Assembly (NCBI RefSeq): GCF_017829975.1
Contig: NZ_JAEEGA010000005.1
Location: forward strand, 186,001-250,000
DNA from: Vagococcus allomyrinae
GTDB lineage: Bacteria > Bacillota > Bacilli > Lactobacillales > Vagococcaceae
DNA length: 64,000 nucleotides
Reading direction: 5' to 3'
Part shown: in pieces, positions 31,802 to 43,574 of the stretch
Layout: each line of letters begins with the position of its first letter
How positions within the stretch are numbered: position 1 is the first letter of the stretch
Notes under the pieces: generated by a model
What the model was told of the DNA's origin: nothing
Seen by the model: the letters and a program-made list of their open reading frames with translations, nothing else
Database searches by the model: none
Position numbers and translations under genes: made by a program

Positions 31802-32191
31802 TTAAACACGACGGCGTTTTGGAGGGCGGCATCCATTATGCGGAACTGGAGTGACGTCACGAATTGCTGACACTTCTAATCCTGTTGCTTGTAATGAACG
31901 AATTGCTGCTTCACGACCTGAACCAGGGCCCTTAACTGTTACATCAACAGTTTTTAAACCGTGTTCCATCGCAACTTTAGTTGCTGCTTCTGCTGCCATT
32001 TGAGCCGCAAAAGGCGTTGATTTTTTAGAGCCTTTAAAGCCTAATGATCCGGCAGATGACCAAGCAATAGCATTGCCATGAACATCTGTAATCATGATAA
32101 TTGTATTATTAAACGTTGAGTGGATATGTGCAATACCAGACTCAATATTCTTTTTCACACGGCGTTTTCTGCTAACTTTCTTTGCTACCAT
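31802..32191 (-). CDS. rpsK: 30S ribosomal protein S11
   Basis: A 129-residue S11 with the conserved [16 protein letters not shown], and [13 protein letters not shown] before the C-terminal [13 protein letters not shown]. It lies on the platform of the small subunit. It follows rpsM after 30 bp and precedes rpoA. Confidence 0.98.
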   Translation of the reverse strand: MVAKKVSRKRRVKKNIESGIAHIHSTFNNTIIMITDVHGNAIAWSSAGSLGFKGSKKSTPFAAQMAAEAATKVAMEHGLKTVDVTVKGPGSGREAAIRSLQATGLEVSAIRDVTPVPHNGCRPPKRRRV

Positions 32192-32221
32192 GAAGTTCTA
32201 ACCTCCTTCACTTTACTTAAA

Positions 32222-32587
32222 TTATTTTTTCTTACCTGCGATTGCGCGGGCTGGACCCTTACGCGTACGCGCATTGTTTTTCGTGTTTTGACCACGAGTT
32301 GGTAACCCACGACGGTGACGGATACCACGGTATGAACCGATTTCCATCAATCGTTTGATGTTTAAGTTTGTTTCACGACGAAGATCGCCTTCAACTTTTA
32401 ATTTATCCACTTCAGCACGGATTTTGTCTAACTGATCATTCGTTAATTCACGTACACGAATGTCTTCTGACACTCCAGCTGCTGCTAAGACTTTTTGTGC
32501 AGTTGTTTTACCCATTCCATAAATATATGTTAATGAGATTACTACACGCTTGTCACGAGGAATATCTACTCCTGCAATACGAGCCAT
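32222..32587 (-). CDS. rpsM: 30S ribosomal protein S13
   Basis: A 121-residue S13. It begins [20 protein letters not shown] and has the basic tail [20 protein letters not shown] that contacts tRNAs in the P site. It follows rpmJ after 18 bp. Confidence 0.98.
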   Translation of the reverse strand: MARIAGVDIPRDKRVVISLTYIYGMGKTTAQKVLAAAGVSEDIRVRELTNDQLDKIRAEVDKLKVEGDLRRETNLNIKRLMEIGSYRGIRHRRGLPTRGQNTKNNARTRKGPARAIAGKKK

Positions 32588-32605
32588 TTATGCTACACCT
32601 CCTAA

Positions 32606-32970
<365 letters not shown>

Positions 32971-33180
32971 ACATAGTACCTCCTTATACTTGTTTCGCAT
33001 TTTCACACGATAAAAAATCGGCGGGTCGACCTGACACCACCAAAAAACACCTCAACTTACTGATTATAGCATATTATTCTCATAATATAAAGTTCGTTGA
33101 GTTAATTTATCACACAACCTCTTGATTGCCAAGGCAAAAACAAATCCACAAGAATAACGGCTACTTTTGGCTTAGATTCT

Positions 33181-33831
33181 CTAAATACTGTCAATGATTT
33201 TCTTAACATCAGTAAAGACAGTATCAATTTGGCGATTTCCATCGATTGTGTGTAAAAGATTGGCTTTTTCATAAAAGTCTAGAATCGGTGCACTGCCCTC
33301 AATGTTGACAGCTAAACGATTTTTAACCGTTTCAGGTTTATCATCTTCACGTTGGTAGAACTCATGTCCGCCACAACGATCACATGTGCCTTCCACTTTT
33401 GGTTGATTATTGACCTTATGGTAGGTTGCCCCACATGTCCGGCAAATAAAACGACCAGCTAAACGTTCAATCAAAATGTCTTCTTCTACATGTATATTAA
33501 TTACGGCATCAATTTTTTTGCCCAAGCTTGTTAGAATTTCTTCCAATGCTTGTGTTTGTTCAATCGTACGTGGGAAACCATCTAAAAGGAAACCAGACGC
33601 TGTGTCGGCTTCAGCTAAACGATCTTTCACAATACCATTGGTGACATCATCGGGAACAAGTGCTCCCTTATCAATATAGGATTTTGCTTCAAGACCTAAG
33701 GCAGTTTCGTTCTTCATAGCATCACGGAACATATCTCCAGTAGAGATGTGCGGAATACCGTAAGCATCAATGATGCGCTCTGCTTGAGTCCCTTTACCTG
33801 CTCCAGGTAGCCCCATTATTATGAGATTCAT
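33181..33831 (-). CDS. adk: Adenylate kinase
   Basis: A 216-residue kinase that interconverts ATP, AMP and ADP. It has P-loop GLPGAGKGT (residues 7-15), the NMP-binding HISTGDMFR, and [11 protein letters not shown]. The lid has four cysteines ([10 protein letters not shown] ... CDRCG), so it is the zinc-containing form of Gram-positives. It follows secY after 66 bp, the normal place in the spc operon. Confidence 0.98.
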   Translation of the reverse strand: MNLIIMGLPGAGKGTQAERIIDAYGIPHISTGDMFRDAMKNETALGLEAKSYIDKGALVPDDVTNGIVKDRLAEADTASGFLLDGFPRTIEQTQALEEILTSLGKKIDAVINIHVEEDILIERLAGRFICRTCGATYHKVNNQPKVEGTCDRCGGHEFYQREDDKPETVKNRLAVNIEGSAPILDFYEKANLLHTIDGNRQIDTVFTDVKKIIDSI

Positions 33832-33897
33832 CTTTATTCCTCCTATAAATCAGTAAAGTTCGAGCTAGTGCTGAGGAAGATCCCCAACACCTGCGTC

Positions 33898-35202
33898 TTA
33901 CTTAACGATAAAGCCTGTATACTGACGTTTCATCATCAGACCTTCTAATTGTTTTGTGGTTTCTAAAGCAACCCCGATCGCAATCAACAAGCTGGTTCCA
34001 CCTAAACCGATTGATGAAGGCAGGTTCCAAAGATTTTGTGCGATGATTGGCAAAATTGCAACTAAAGCTAAGAAAATTGATCCGGCTACGCTCAAACGTA
34101 ATAAGAGAGCAGAGATGTAATCTTCTGTTCCTTTACCCGGACGAACACTTGGGATATAACTTCCTTGCTTTTGTAAGTTTTCCGCCACTTTTTCAGGATT
34201 AACTTGGACAAACGCATAAAAGAATGTAAAGGCGACGATTAAGACCGTATAGAATATTCCTCCCGGAAGAGTGGAATAATCAAAAAGCTGAGATAGTACT
34301 TTAAACCATGTTGCATCTGCTTTGGTTGTCGCAAACATTTGCATAAAGGCATTCGGTGTTGAAATCAACGAACTAGCAAAGATAACAGGAATAACCCCAG
34401 CAGCATTTACTTTTAACGGTAAATAACTACTTTGTGGCGCTCCGGCAACTCGCTTTGTGTACTGAATCGTAATTTTTCTTTCTGCTTGGTTGAAGTAGGT
34501 AATAAAGGTCACAATCACTAAAATTGCCACAATTAATACGACCATAAACACAACAGATTTCCAAATCTCACTCGAATCGATATTGATAAATCGATCTTCA
34601 ATGATTTCTTTAATACCTGACGGTAAACGAGAAATAATCCCTGCAAAGATAATCATTGATACCCCATTACCAATTCCTTTTTCACTGATTTGCTCTCCCA
34701 TCCACGTCACGAACATTGTACCAGCTGTTAAAATGATGCCGATTGTGATAAAGGTTGTCGCGTCAGCCTTTTTAACAAAATCAAAACCTGATCCTGCAAA
34801 ACGGTTAAACCCAGCTGTAATCGCCATTGACTGCACAAATCCTAAGACCAGTGTCAGATAACGCGTAGCTTGATTGAGTTTACGACGGCCAACTTCACCT
34901 TGTTTCGACCATTCAACAAATTTTGGCACAATATCCATTTGCAACAATTGAATCACGATAGATGAGGTAATGTAAGGGGACACGCCCATTGCGAACAATG
35001 AGAAGTTTTCCATGGCACTACCACTAACTGTGTTCAACATGTTAAACAATGGATTATCGCTTAGTTGAGCTAATGCTCTAGCATCAACGCCGGGAACCGT
35101 GATATGCGCTCCAACGCGAAAAGCTAGCAAGATAAATAATGTAAAGAATATTTTATTACGAATATCCTTAACCTTAAATCCATCTTTTAAAAGTTTAAAC
35201 AT
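33898..35202 (-). CDS. secY: Preprotein translocase subunit SecY
   Basis: A 434-residue membrane channel protein with ten predicted spans. Family segments include RVGAHITVPGVDARAL near the start, MGVSPYITSSIVIQLLQMD, and GIGNGVSMIIFAGI. Together with SecE, SecG and the SecA motor it forms the channel for exported and membrane proteins. Its start codon overlaps the rplO stop by one base. Confidence 0.98.
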   Translation of the reverse strand: MFKLLKDGFKVKDIRNKIFFTLFILLAFRVGAHITVPGVDARALAQLSDNPLFNMLNTVSGSAMENFSLFAMGVSPYITSSIVIQLLQMDIVPKFVEWSKQGEVGRRKLNQATRYLTLVLGFVQSMAITAGFNRFAGSGFDFVKKADATTFITIGIILTAGTMFVTWMGEQISEKGIGNGVSMIIFAGIISRLPSGIKEIIEDRFINIDSSEIWKSVVFMVVLIVAILVIVTFITYFNQAERKITIQYTKRVAGAPQSSYLPLKVNAAGVIPVIFASSLISTPNAFMQMFATTKADATWFKVLSQLFDYSTLPGGIFYTVLIVAFTFFYAFVQVNPEKVAENLQKQGSYIPSVRPGKGTEDYISALLLRLSVAGSIFLALVAILPIIAQNLWNLPSSIGLGGTSLLIAIGVALETTKQLEGLMMKRQYTGFIVK

Positions 35203-35642
35203 TAGATCACCTCGATTGAACCACCAGCATTTTCGATAGCTGTTTGGGCTGATTTAGAAAATTTAGCAGCTTTTACTGATAATTTTTTCGTTAATTCACC
35301 GTTGGCTAACACTTTGATTCCCGCTTTTTCATCTTTAATAATTCCAGATTCAACAAGCAAGGCTGGTGTTACTTCTGTTCCGTCCTCAAATTTATTAAGA
35401 ACATCAAGGTTTACGACAGCGTATTCCTTGCGGTTGATATTTGTAAATCCGCGTTTTGGTAAGCGCATGAATAGTGGAGTTTGTCCACCCTCAAAGCCTA
35501 GGCGTACGCCACCACCTGAACGAGATTTTTGTCCTTTTTGGCCACGGCCAGCTGTTTTACCATTACCAGATGAAGTTCCGCGACCAACGCGATTGCGTAC
35601 GTGTCTTGAACCTTCTGAAGGTTGTAACTCATGAAGTTTCAT
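35202..35642 (-). CDS. rplO: 50S ribosomal protein L15
   Basis: A 146-residue L15. It begins [20 protein letters not shown], with the glycine- and basic-rich loop [20 protein letters not shown]. It follows rpmD after 45 bp and shares one base with secY. Confidence 0.98.
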   Translation of the reverse strand: MKLHELQPSEGSRHVRNRVGRGTSSGNGKTAGRGQKGQKSRSGGGVRLGFEGGQTPLFMRLPKRGFTNINRKEYAVVNLDVLNKFEDGTEVTPALLVESGIIKDEKAGIKVLANGELTKKLSVKAAKFSKSAQTAIENAGGSIEVI

Positions 35643-35687
35643 TTACTTGGCACCTCCTCTTTTAGTAATTCTGTTTCGTTTTTAAAA

Positions 35688-35867
35688 CTAAACTTCTTCA
35701 ACGTCCACTAAATGTGAGACAGTGTTAATCATGCCTTTGATGGCAACATTTTCAGTTTTCACAACAGAACTGTTGATCTTACCTAAGCCTAAAGCTTTCA
35801 CTGTATCTTTTTGGTTTTGAGGACGTCCGATAAGACTTTTTCTTAATGTTACTTTTAATTCAGCCAT
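35688..35867 (-). CDS. rpmD: 50S ribosomal protein L30
   Basis: A 59-residue L30: [20 protein letters not shown], ending [13 protein letters not shown] lies upstream of the ATG at 35867. The compact size and position between rpsE and rplO are standard. Confidence 0.97.
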   Translation of the reverse strand: MAELKVTLRKSLIGRPQNQKDTVKALGLGKINSSVVKTENVAIKGMINTVSHLVDVEEV

Positions 35868-35880
35868 ATGTTTGTCCTCC

Positions 35881-36381
35881 TTATCCTGTGATTTCTTCTA
35901 CAGTTTTTCCGCGTAATTCTGCTACTTCTTCAACACGTTTTAGGCGAGATAAGCCTTCAACAGTTGCACGAATCACGTTGATCGGTGTATTAGAACCCAA
36001 AGATTTACTTGTAATATCAGCGACACCAGCTAATTCCAATACGGCACGAACTGGACCACCAGCGGCTACTCCAGAACCGGCTAATGCAGGTTTCATAAGA
36101 GTACGTCCACCACTGTAGACACCCAATACTTCGTGAGGGATTGTCGAACCAACCATCGGCACTTCGATTAAGTTTTTCTTAGCATCTTCAATTGCTTTGC
36201 GGATTGCTTCTGGCACTTCTTGTGCTTTACCAGTTCCAAATCCAACGTGACCATTTCTATCGCCAACCACAACAATCGCAGCAAAACGTAGACGACGTCC
36301 ACCTTTTACAACTTTTGTAACACGGTTAATCGCAACAACGCGGTCTTCTAATTCCAAACCTTTTGGATCAATATAAACCAT
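35881..36381 (-). CDS. rpsE: 30S ribosomal protein S5
   Basis: A 166-residue S5. Its double-stranded RNA-binding half contains [20 protein letters not shown]. The ATP-synthase-like C-terminal half has [18 protein letters not shown]. The spectinomycin-site loop (KVVKGG) is the normal type. It follows rplR after 20 bp. Confidence 0.98.
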   Translation of the reverse strand: MVYIDPKGLELEDRVVAINRVTKVVKGGRRLRFAAIVVVGDRNGHVGFGTGKAQEVPEAIRKAIEDAKKNLIEVPMVGSTIPHEVLGVYSGGRTLMKPALAGSGVAAGGPVRAVLELAGVADITSKSLGSNTPINVIRATVEGLSRLKRVEEVAELRGKTVEEITG

Positions 36382-36401
36382 GAATGGTGTTCCTCCTTCT
36401 C

Positions 36402-36758
36402 CTAAAATTCTAGTCCGTTTTCGCGTGCTGCGCCAGCTAGTGCGGCAACACGGCCATGGTAAAGATAGCCACCACGGTCAAAAACTACTTCTTTGATACC
36501 TTTATCAGTTCCGCGTTTCGCAATTAATGCGCCAACGGCAACTGCTGTTTCGGTTTTTGTTCCACCTGAAATTTCTTTATCTAAGGTAGAGGCACTTGCT
36601 AGCGTCACACCCGCTACGTCGTCAATTAATTGAGCGTAGATGTTTTTGTTAGAACGAAACACGTTCAAGCGTGGGCACTCAGCAGTACCAGAGATTTTTG
36701 CGCGTACACGGCCGTGTCTCTTCTGGCGTGTTTTGTTTTTATCTGGTTTTGAAATCAC
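36402..36758 (-). CDS. rplR: 50S ribosomal protein L18
   Basis: A 118-residue L18, with [20 protein letters not shown] at the start and the 5S-RNA-binding [12 protein letters not shown] at the end. I choose the GTG at 36758: GAGG lies 8 bases upstream and the length is then the family's usual 118-120. A GTG three codons earlier lies inside that site. Confidence 0.95.
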   Translation of the reverse strand: MISKPDKNKTRQKRHGRVRAKISGTAECPRLNVFRSNKNIYAQLIDDVAGVTLASASTLDKEISGGTKTETAVAVGALIAKRGTDKGIKEVVFDRGGYLYHGRVAALAGAARENGLEF

Positions 36759-36784
36759 AATTGTCACCTCTTTTATATTTGTTT

Positions 36785-36875
36785 GACTGCTAAGCAGTCT
36801 TTAAGCTACATCACATAGCTTCTTGATAAATCTAAGTTCATGAATAAGACGTGAAAGATTGGTGAACAATCTTTC
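36785..36875 (-). other. Two perfect hairpins between rplF and rplR
   Basis: In the 136-bp gap, GACTGC-TTA-GCAGTC lies at 36785-36799 and GAAAGATTG...CAATCTTTC at 36853-36875 with a 5-nt loop. Neither has a U-run. They may be processing or stabilising structures within the spc operon mRNA. Confidence 0.5.
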
Positions 36876-36894
36876 AACTTCTATTCTGAGCTTA

Positions 36895-37431
36895 TTATTT
36901 ACCAGTTTTACCTTCTTTACGACGTACGTGTTCGCCTTCATAGCGAATCCCTTTGCCTTTATATGGCTCTGGAGGACGTACTCCGCGGATGTTAGCCGCT
37001 AATTCGCCAACGTGTTCTTTGTTAGCTCCCTTAACGATAACTTTTGTGTTAGCTGGTACTTCGATTGTTACGCCAGCTGGCGCTTCAAACTCGACTGGAT
37101 GAGAATACCCAACAGCAAGTACAAGTTTTGATCCTTGTAATTGTGCACGGTACCCAACCCCGATAAGCTCAAGAACTTTTTCAAATCCTTCGCTTACACC
37201 AATAACCATGTTATTAAAGTTGGCACGCATCGTTCCATGCAGTGCGCGATTTTCTTTATTGTCATTTGGACGGGTAAATGTCACTTCATTACCTTCGATG
37301 TTCATTGTAATAACGTCAACGAAAGTACGAGTTAATTCACCTTTAGGTCCTTTAACTGTTACGTCGTTTCCATTTTGTGTGACAGTCACACCTTCAGGAA
37401 TTACGACTACTTTATTACCAATACGGCTCAC
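36895..37431 (-). CDS. rplF: 50S ribosomal protein L6
   Basis: A 178-residue L6. It begins [20 protein letters not shown], and the C-terminal domain ends [20 protein letters not shown]. It binds near the sarcin-ricin loop. It follows rpsH after 29 bp and precedes a gap with two hairpins. Confidence 0.98.
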   Translation of the reverse strand: MSRIGNKVVVIPEGVTVTQNGNDVTVKGPKGELTRTFVDVITMNIEGNEVTFTRPNDNKENRALHGTMRANFNNMVIGVSEGFEKVLELIGVGYRAQLQGSKLVLAVGYSHPVEFEAPAGVTIEVPANTKVIVKGANKEHVGELAANIRGVRPPEPYKGKGIRYEGEHVRRKEGKTGK

Positions 37432-37460
37432 TCAAGACACCTCCTTCTAGTTAGTTTCGA

Positions 37461-37859
37461 TTACCACACGTATGCGATAACTTCGCCACCGATGTTACGT
37501 TCTCTTGCTTCTTTATCAGTGATTACACCTTCAGAAGTTGAGATGATAGCAATTCCTAGTCCGTTTAAGACTTTAGGAACGTCATCAGCTTTAACGTAAG
37601 CACGTAGGCCTGGTTTAGAAATACGTTTTAAGTTCGTGATTACACGCTCTTCATTACGACCATATTTCAAGAACACACGAATGATGCCTTGTTTGTCATC
37701 TTCAATATATTCAACATCACGAATGAAACCTTCACGTTTCAAGATTTCAGCGATATCATGTTTAATTTTTGAAGCAGGTACTTCTAACATATCATGTTTA
37801 ACCATGTTCGCGTTACGTACGCGAGTTAGGAAGTCTGCGATTGGATCTGTCATGACCAT
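37461..37859 (-). CDS. rpsH: 30S ribosomal protein S8
   Basis: A 132-residue S8, beginning [20 protein letters not shown] and ending with the conserved [20 protein letters not shown] block. It is the likely translational regulator of the spc operon in other bacteria. GGAGG lies 11 bases before the ATG. Confidence 0.98.
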   Translation of the reverse strand: MVMTDPIADFLTRVRNANMVKHDMLEVPASKIKHDIAEILKREGFIRDVEYIEDDKQGIIRVFLKYGRNEERVITNLKRISKPGLRAYVKADDVPKVLNGLGIAIISTSEGVITDKEARERNIGGEVIAYVW

Positions 37860-37892
37860 TGAACTATTTACCTCCTTTATGCGGGTTTTTTG

Positions 37893-38078
37893 TTACCAGC
37901 TAGCTTTCTTCACGCCGGGAATTTGTCCTTTATAGGCAAGTTCGCGGAAGCAAATACGGCAAAGTTTAAATTTACGATAAACTGAATGTGGACGACCACA
38001 ACGTTCACAACGCGTGTACTCTTGAGTTGAGAATTTAGCAGGACGTTTGTTTTTAGCAATCATTGATTTTTTAGCCAA
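37893..38078 (-). CDS. rpsN: 30S ribosomal protein S14, zinc-binding type
   Basis: A 61-residue S14 with a zinc ribbon: [20 protein letters not shown]. All four Cys are present, so it is the short C+ form typical of spc operons in Firmicutes. It lies between rplE and rpsH. Confidence 0.97.
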   Translation of the reverse strand: MAKKSMIAKNKRPAKFSTQEYTRCERCGRPHSVYRKFKLCRICFRELAYKGQIPGVKKASW

Positions 38079-38096
38079 GTAGTTCGCCTCCTTTTA

Positions 38097-38636
38097 TTAT
38101 TTTTGGAATGGCATTCCAAGTTGTGTTAATAATTCACGGGATTCTTCGTCGGTGTTAGCAGTTGTAACGATGACGATATCCATACCACGTACTTTATCAA
38201 CTAAATCGTAGTCTACTTCTGGGAAGATCAATTGTTCTTTAACCCCTAAAGTAAAGTTACCACGACCATCGAATGATTTGTTGCTGACACCGTGGAAATC
38301 ACGTACTCGAGGTAGAGAAACTGATACTAGTTTGTCTAAGAATTCGTACATTCTTTCGCCACGTAAAGTCACTTTACAGCCAATTGGCATACCTTCACGT
38401 AGACGGAAACCAGCGATAGATTTTCTAGCTTTTGTGATGATCGGTTTTTGACCTGAGATCAACGTTAATTCCTCAACGGCTTTGTCTAAGTTTTTAGCAT
38501 TAGTTGTTGCTTCACCGACACCCATGTTAATAACGATCTTATCAACTTTTGGTGTTTGCATGATTGATGTGTAATTGAATTTCTCCATTAATGATGGAGT
38601 GATTTCTTTTGTATATTTTTCTTTCAGGCGGTTCAT
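38097..38636 (-). CDS. rplE: 50S ribosomal protein L5
   Basis: A 179-residue L5. It begins [20 protein letters not shown] and contains [11 protein letters not shown] and [14 protein letters not shown]-like C-terminal sequence (reads [19 protein letters not shown]). It binds 5S rRNA and contacts the P-site tRNA. Spacing to rpsN is 18 bp. Confidence 0.98.
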   Translation of the reverse strand: MNRLKEKYTKEITPSLMEKFNYTSIMQTPKVDKIVINMGVGEATTNAKNLDKAVEELTLISGQKPIITKARKSIAGFRLREGMPIGCKVTLRGERMYEFLDKLVSVSLPRVRDFHGVSNKSFDGRGNFTLGVKEQLIFPEVDYDLVDKVRGMDIVIVTTANTDEESRELLTQLGMPFQK

Positions 38637-38663
38637 TCTGTCGGTCCCTCCTTTCGTTCTTTA

Positions 38664-38975
38664 CTACTTATCTAATACTTCACCTGTTTTTTTAGAAACA
38701 CGCACTTTTTTACCGTCAACTTCTTTATAACCTACTCTTGTTGGTTCTCCGTTTGATGGGTCAATGACCATCACGTTAGAGACATGAATAGATGCTTCTG
38801 TTTCGACGATGCCTCCTTGGGGAGCGCCAGCACTAGGTTTTTGATGCTTTTTGATCATGTTAGCACCTTCAACGATGACACGATCAGCTTTTGGGAACGC
38901 AGTTAAAACTACGCCTTCTTTGTTTTTGTCTTTTCCAGTGATAATTTTAACTTTATCGCCTTTTTTAACAAACAT
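38664..38975 (-). CDS. rplX: 50S ribosomal protein L24
   Basis: A 103-residue L24 with an N-terminal KOW motif ([20 protein letters not shown]). The ATG at 38975 gives the usual length; AAGGAGG lies 11 bases upstream. A GTG four codons earlier abuts that site. It is an assembly initiator protein for the large subunit. Confidence 0.96.
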   Translation of the reverse strand: MFVKKGDKVKIITGKDKNKEGVVLTAFPKADRVIVEGANMIKKHQKPSAGAPQGGIVETEASIHVSNVMVIDPSNGEPTRVGYKEVDGKKVRVSKKTGEVLDK

Positions 38976-39007
38976 ATTGTTTCGCACCTCCTTTTGACAA
39001 GAATTGA

Positions 39008-39391
<384 letters not shown>

Positions 39392-39429
39392 TCAGATTTT
39401 AAGCTTCAATCTATATAGGAAAATCTCGC

Positions 39430-39702
39430 TTAGATAATTACTGCTTCTTCAACGACCTCTAATAAACGGAAACGTTTTGTAGCGGATAATGGACGAGTTT
39501 CCATAATTTTAACGATGTCTCCAATTTTGGCAACATTGTTTTCATCATGCGCGTAGTATTTTTTAGAATACTTTACACGTTTACCGTATTTCTTATGAGC
39601 GTTACGAGTTTCTACAACAACAACGATAGTTTTTTCCATCTTGTCTGAAACAACGCGTCCTTGGTAAACTTTACGTTGATTTCTTTCTAATTCTTGAGTC
39701 AT
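39430..39702 (-). CDS. rpsQ: 30S ribosomal protein S17
   Basis: A 90-residue S17, an OB-fold protein, with [20 protein letters not shown] near the start and [20 protein letters not shown]. It follows rpmC after 24 bp. Confidence 0.98.
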   Translation of the reverse strand: MTQELERNQRKVYQGRVVSDKMEKTIVVVVETRNAHKKYGKRVKYSKKYYAHDENNVAKIGDIVKIMETRPLSATKRFRLLEVVEEAVII

Positions 39703-39726
39703 TCGCTTAATGGCCTCCTTCCAATG

Positions 39727-39915
39727 TTACTTTGTTTGTTCACGCAACACTGTTTTAATGCGTGCAATCGATTTACGCACTTCTGGAATGCGCGCAGTGT
39801 TTTCTAATTGTCCTGTAGCAAGTTGGAATCGTAAGTTGAATAATTCTTCTTTGTATTCCTTCTCTTTTTCAATAAGTTCAGCAGTGGTTAACGCTTTGAT
39901 GTCTTTAACCTTCAT
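39727..39915 (-). CDS. rpmC: 50S ribosomal protein L29
   Basis: A 62-residue L29 starting [20 protein letters not shown], a helical hairpin at the exit tunnel. The ATG at 39915 lies 11 bp inside the rplP gene, with GGTGG upstream, and gives the family's usual length. A frame continuing to 39939 is an extension into rplP. Confidence 0.96.
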   Translation of the reverse strand: MKVKDIKALTTAELIEKEKEYKEELFNLRFQLATGQLENTARIPEVRKSIARIKTVLREQTK

Positions 39916-40339
39916 TCGATTCACCACCCATTTCCTCACGTTTTACAATCTTTGTTTTAACAGGTAATTTGTGAGAAGCTAGTCTTAATGCTTCACGAGC
40001 TACTTCTTCAGAGACGCCTGCGATTTCAAACATGATCTTACCACGTTTTACTGGTGCAACCCATCCTTCAGGAGCGCCTTTACCTTTACCCATACGAACG
40101 CCGATGGCTTTTGATGTATAAGATTTATGAGGGAAAATTTTAATCCAAACTTTACCGCCACGTTTCATGTAACGAGTCATTGCGATACGAGCAGCTTCGA
40201 TCTGGCGGTTAGTGATCCATTTTGATTCAACAGCTTGCAAGCCATATTCACCAAAAGATACTTCTTTACCACCTTTAGCTTCACCACGCATTTTACCTCT
40301 AAACTCACGACGGTATTTTACACGTTTAGGTACTAACAT
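39905..40339 (-). CDS. rplP: 50S ribosomal protein L16
   Basis: A 144-residue L16. It begins [20 protein letters not shown] and has [20 protein letters not shown] near residue 85. It lines the A-site tRNA elbow region. It overlaps rpmC by 11 bp and follows rpsC after 2 bp, so the three are tightly coupled. Confidence 0.98.
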   Translation of the reverse strand: MLVPKRVKYRREFRGKMRGEAKGGKEVSFGEYGLQAVESKWITNRQIEAARIAMTRYMKRGGKVWIKIFPHKSYTSKAIGVRMGKGKGAPEGWVAPVKRGKIMFEIAGVSEEVAREALRLASHKLPVKTKIVKREEMGGESNEG

Positions 40340-40341
40340 GA

Positions 40342-41007
40342 TTATTTCCCTCCTTTCTCAGTGTTTTTTTTACCTGGAAGAATTTCTCCGCGATAGATCC
40401 ACACTTTAACTCCTAGTTTTCCGTATGTTGTATCTGCTTCTTCCCATGCGTAGTCGATATCGGCACGCAATGTATGAAGTGGAACAGTTCCTTCTGAATA
40501 ACCTTCAGAACGAGCAATATCCGCTCCGTTCAAACGACCAGAGACTTGCGTTTTAATTCCTTGAGCGCCTGATCTCATTGTACGTTGAATTGCTTGTTTT
40601 TGAGCACGACGGAACGCTACACGACTTTCAAGTTGGCGTGCAATGCCTTCTGCCACTAATTTAGCATCTAAATCTGGCTTTTTGATTTCCACGATGTTGA
40701 TGTGAATTTCATTTGGTTTTTTACCAGTTAATTTTACTAATGATTTTCTTAAATTCTCAACTTCAGATCCGCCTTTACCAATAACCATTCCTGGTTTAGC
40801 TGTGTGAAGTGAAACGTTCACGCGTTTTGCAGCGCGTTCGATCTCAACTGTTGACACAGCAGCATCGGCAAGTCTTGAAGAGATGAACTTACGAATTTTT
40901 AAATCTTCGTGTAAGTATTCAGCATACTCTTTTTCAGCATACCATTTAGCTTCCCAGTCGCGGATAATGCCTACACGTAACCCAATTGGATGTATTTTTT
41001 GACCCAC
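40342..41007 (-). CDS. rpsC: 30S ribosomal protein S3
   Basis: A 221-residue S3. It begins [20 protein letters not shown], has a KH domain with [20 protein letters not shown], and ends [17 protein letters not shown]. It forms part of the mRNA entry helicase site. It follows rplV after 16 bp. Confidence 0.98.
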   Translation of the reverse strand: MGQKIHPIGLRVGIIRDWEAKWYAEKEYAEYLHEDLKIRKFISSRLADAAVSTVEIERAAKRVNVSLHTAKPGMVIGKGGSEVENLRKSLVKLTGKKPNEIHINIVEIKKPDLDAKLVAEGIARQLESRVAFRRAQKQAIQRTMRSGAQGIKTQVSGRLNGADIARSEGYSEGTVPLHTLRADIDYAWEEADTTYGKLGVKVWIYRGEILPGKKNTEKGGK

Positions 41008-41023
41008 TGATTGTCCCTCCTTC

Positions 41024-41371
41024 TTACTTCTCTGTCACTACTACTGTAATATGACTTGTTCGTTTGTTGATTGGTGATGCTGAACCTTTCGCACGAGGAC
41101 GGAAACGTTTCATCGTCGGTCCTTCGTTAACAAATGCTTCAGATACGACCAAGTTTTCAACATCTAGATCATAGTTGTTTTCTGCATTGGCAACAGCTGA
41201 CATCAAGACTTTCTCGATGATTCCAGCCGCCTTGTTTGGCGTAAATTTCAAAATCGAAATAGCTTCCGCTACGCTTTTCCCTCTAACTAAATCAATAACT
41301 AGACGCGTTTTACGAGGTGAAGTACGAACTGTTTTTGCAGTTGCTCTTGCTGAAGTAATTTGTTCTGACAT
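41024..41371 (-). CDS. rplV: 50S ribosomal protein L22
   Basis: A 115-residue L22 starting [20 protein letters not shown]. The tunnel loop near the C-terminus reads [20 protein letters not shown], the wild-type form at the macrolide-affecting loop. The ATG at 41371 has GGAGG upstream; a TTG two codons earlier is less likely. Confidence 0.97.
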   Translation of the reverse strand: MSEQITSARATAKTVRTSPRKTRLVIDLVRGKSVAEAISILKFTPNKAAGIIEKVLMSAVANAENNYDLDVENLVVSEAFVNEGPTMKRFRPRAKGSASPINKRTSHITVVVTEK

Positions 41372-41393
41372 TTGCAATTCCTCCCCTCAATAA

Positions 41394-41672
41394 TTAGCGT
41401 TTTGTTTTTTTATCGTCGGCAGTGTGTCCACGATATGTTCTAGTTGGTGCAAATTCACCTAATTTGTGTCCTACCATGTCTTCTTGAATATAGACAGGTA
41501 CGTGTTTACGTCCGTCATAAACTGCAATTGTGTATCCTACGAATGTAGGGAAAATTGTTGAGCGACGAGACCAAGTTTTAATTACTTTTTTCTTTTCAAG
41601 ATCCTTTTGAGCCTCTACTTTTTTAAATAGATGGTCATCAACAAAAGGTCCTTTCTTCAAACTACGACCCAT
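41394..41672 (-). CDS. rpsS: 30S ribosomal protein S19
   Basis: A 92-residue S19: [20 protein letters not shown], with [20 protein letters not shown] at the C-terminus. It lies on the head of the small subunit. It follows rplB after an 84-bp gap containing hairpins. Confidence 0.98.
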   Translation of the reverse strand: MGRSLKKGPFVDDHLFKKVEAQKDLEKKKVIKTWSRRSTIFPTFVGYTIAVYDGRKHVPVYIQEDMVGHKLGEFAPTRTYRGHTADDKKTKR

Positions 41673-41694
41673 GGTGAACCTCCTCTCAAATTGT

Positions 41695-41754
41695 ATGGCT
41701 ATGTGGCCATGAGTGCTTTATTGTTCTGAAGTATTTCAAGCAACCTTGAAATAC
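41695..41754 (-). other. Hairpins between rplB and rpsS
   Basis: A perfect 10-bp stem (GTATTTCAAG 41731-41740, CTTGAAATAC 41745-41754) with a CAAC loop begins 2 bp after the rplB stop. A second, ATGGC...GGCCAT, lies at 41695-41710 just before the rpsS site. There is no U-run, so they are probably mRNA-stabilising or attenuating structures. Confidence 0.5.
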
Positions 41755-41756
41755 TA

Positions 41757-42590
41757 TTATTTAGTCTTACGACGACGTACAATAAATTTATCTGACTTAG
41801 CTTTTTTACTACGCGTTTTGTAGCCAAGAGTCGGTTTACCCCAAGGTGTAACTGGAGATGGTTTACCGATTGGCGCTTTACCTTCACCACCACCGTGTGG
41901 GTGATCGTTCGGGTTCATTACAGAACCACGTACAGTTGGGCGTTTACGCATCCAACGGCTACGTCCTGCTTTACCGATGTTGATTAATTCATGTTGTTCA
42001 TTACCAACTAAACCGATTGTAGCACGGCAAGTAGCAAGAATCATGCGAACTTCGCCTGAGTTTAAGCGAACCAATACGTATTTGCCTTCTTTACCAAGCA
42101 CTTGTGCTTTTGTTCCAGCAGAACGGATTAATTGGCCACCTTTACCAGGTTTCATTTCGATGTTGTGGATGAATGTACCGACTGGAATATTTGCTAATGG
42201 TAACGCATTACCAGTTTTAATATCCACTTCTTCGCCAGAGACAAGTCTCATGCCAACTTCTAGTCCTTTAGGAGCTAGGATGTATGTTTTAATACCATCA
42301 GTGTAGTGTAATAACGCAATGTTTGCAGATCTGTTTGGATCATACTCAATTGTTTTCACGACAGCTTCGATATTATCTTTGTTACGTTTAAAGTCAATTA
42401 CGCGGTATTGACGTTTATGACCGCCACCTTGATGACGAACCGTGATACGACCGTTATTGTTACGTCCAGCATTATTTTTAGATGGCTCTAGCAACGTTTT
42501 TTCCGGTGTAGAAGTTGTGATTTCAGCGAAATCAGAACCTGTCATATTACGACGTCCGTTCGTGGTTGGTTTATACTTTTTAATTGCCAC
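41757..42590 (-). CDS. rplB: 50S ribosomal protein L2
   Basis: A 277-residue L2. It begins [20 protein letters not shown] and has the conserved [20 protein letters not shown] near residue 225, which includes the His important for peptidyl-transferase function. It follows rplW after 44 bp. Confidence 0.98.
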   Translation of the reverse strand: MAIKKYKPTTNGRRNMTGSDFAEITTSTPEKTLLEPSKNNAGRNNNGRITVRHQGGGHKRQYRVIDFKRNKDNIEAVVKTIEYDPNRSANIALLHYTDGIKTYILAPKGLEVGMRLVSGEEVDIKTGNALPLANIPVGTFIHNIEMKPGKGGQLIRSAGTKAQVLGKEGKYVLVRLNSGEVRMILATCRATIGLVGNEQHELINIGKAGRSRWMRKRPTVRGSVMNPNDHPHGGGEGKAPIGKPSPVTPWGKPTLGYKTRSKKAKSDKFIVRRRKTK

Positions 42591-42634
42591 GTCTGTGTTC
42601 CCTCCTACTTAAATAGTAATGTTTGCCGTTTGAA

Positions 42635-42925
42635 TTACTCAGCGTCAAACAATTGGATTTCTTTAGAATCTTGTGTTAACGTCACGATAGCTTTACGACG
42701 TTTTCTTGTATATCCGGCATATTTACCCATGCGCTTAAGTTTTGGTTTAACGTTCATGATGTTGACGTTTTTGACTTTAACGCCGTCAAAAGCCGCTTCA
42801 ACAGCTTGTTTCACCAAAGTTTTGTTAGCACCAAGTTGTACGTCGAACGTGTATTTTTTCTCGTCCATCGCCAACATTGACGCTTCTGTAATTACTGGGC
42901 GTTTGATGATGTCTAGTAAACTCAT
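42635..42925 (-). CDS. rplW: 50S ribosomal protein L23
   Basis: A 96-residue L23: [20 protein letters not shown], with [20 protein letters not shown]. It forms the docking site for trigger factor and SRP at the tunnel exit. Its start overlaps the rplD stop by one base. Confidence 0.98.
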   Translation of the reverse strand: MSLLDIIKRPVITEASMLAMDEKKYTFDVQLGANKTLVKQAVEAAFDGVKVKNVNIMNVKPKLKRMGKYAGYTRKRRKAIVTLTQDSKEIQLFDAE

Positions 42926-43548
42926 TATGCAAACACCTCCTCTACTTGAGTAAGAGCAGCTTGTGTAATTAACATTTTCGTGTTATTTACAACATCAAGC
43001 ACACTGACATTGTCTGCTGAAATCACAGAGACATTTGGCAAGTTGCGAGCTGATAAAGCTGCAAAATCATTTCCATTTTCTAACACGACTAATACTTTAG
43101 TCGATACATCTAATTTACTTAAAACTTCTTTAAAGTCTTTAGTTTTTGGTGCATTGAAAGTCAACGCATCCACAACAACCAAATTATTTTCTGCAACTTT
43201 TTCTGATAAGACAGATTTGATTGCTAAACGACGAACTTTTTTAGGAAGTTTGTAGCTGTATGAACGTGGTGTTGGTCCGAAGACTACGCCACCGCCACGC
43301 CATTGTGGTGAACGGATTGAGCCTTGACGGGCACGACCTGTTCCTTTTTGACGCCAAGGTTTACGGCCACCGCCGCGAACAGCGCTACGGTTTTTAACCG
43401 CGTGTGTTCCTTGTCTTAATGATGCACGTTGCATGATGATTGCATCAAAGACCACACTTTCATTTGGTTCGATACCGAAAATAGCGTCGTTTAATTCCAC
43501 TTCACCATTTTTCGTACCATCTTGTTTAAATAATGCTACAGTTGGCAT
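42925..43548 (-). CDS. rplD: 50S ribosomal protein L4
   Basis: A 207-residue L4. The tunnel loop contains [20 protein letters not shown], wild-type in the macrolide-relevant part. L4 also autoregulates S10 operons in some bacteria; whether the leader upstream of rpsJ responds to it here is unknown. It follows rplC after 26 bp. Confidence 0.98.
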   Translation of the reverse strand: MPTVALFKQDGTKNGEVELNDAIFGIEPNESVVFDAIIMQRASLRQGTHAVKNRSAVRGGGRKPWRQKGTGRARQGSIRSPQWRGGGVVFGPTPRSYSYKLPKKVRRLAIKSVLSEKVAENNLVVVDALTFNAPKTKDFKEVLSKLDVSTKVLVVLENGNDFAALSARNLPNVSVISADNVSVLDVVNNTKMLITQAALTQVEEVFA

Positions 43549-43574
43549 TCCTTAGTTCCTCCTCTCTTAAACGA

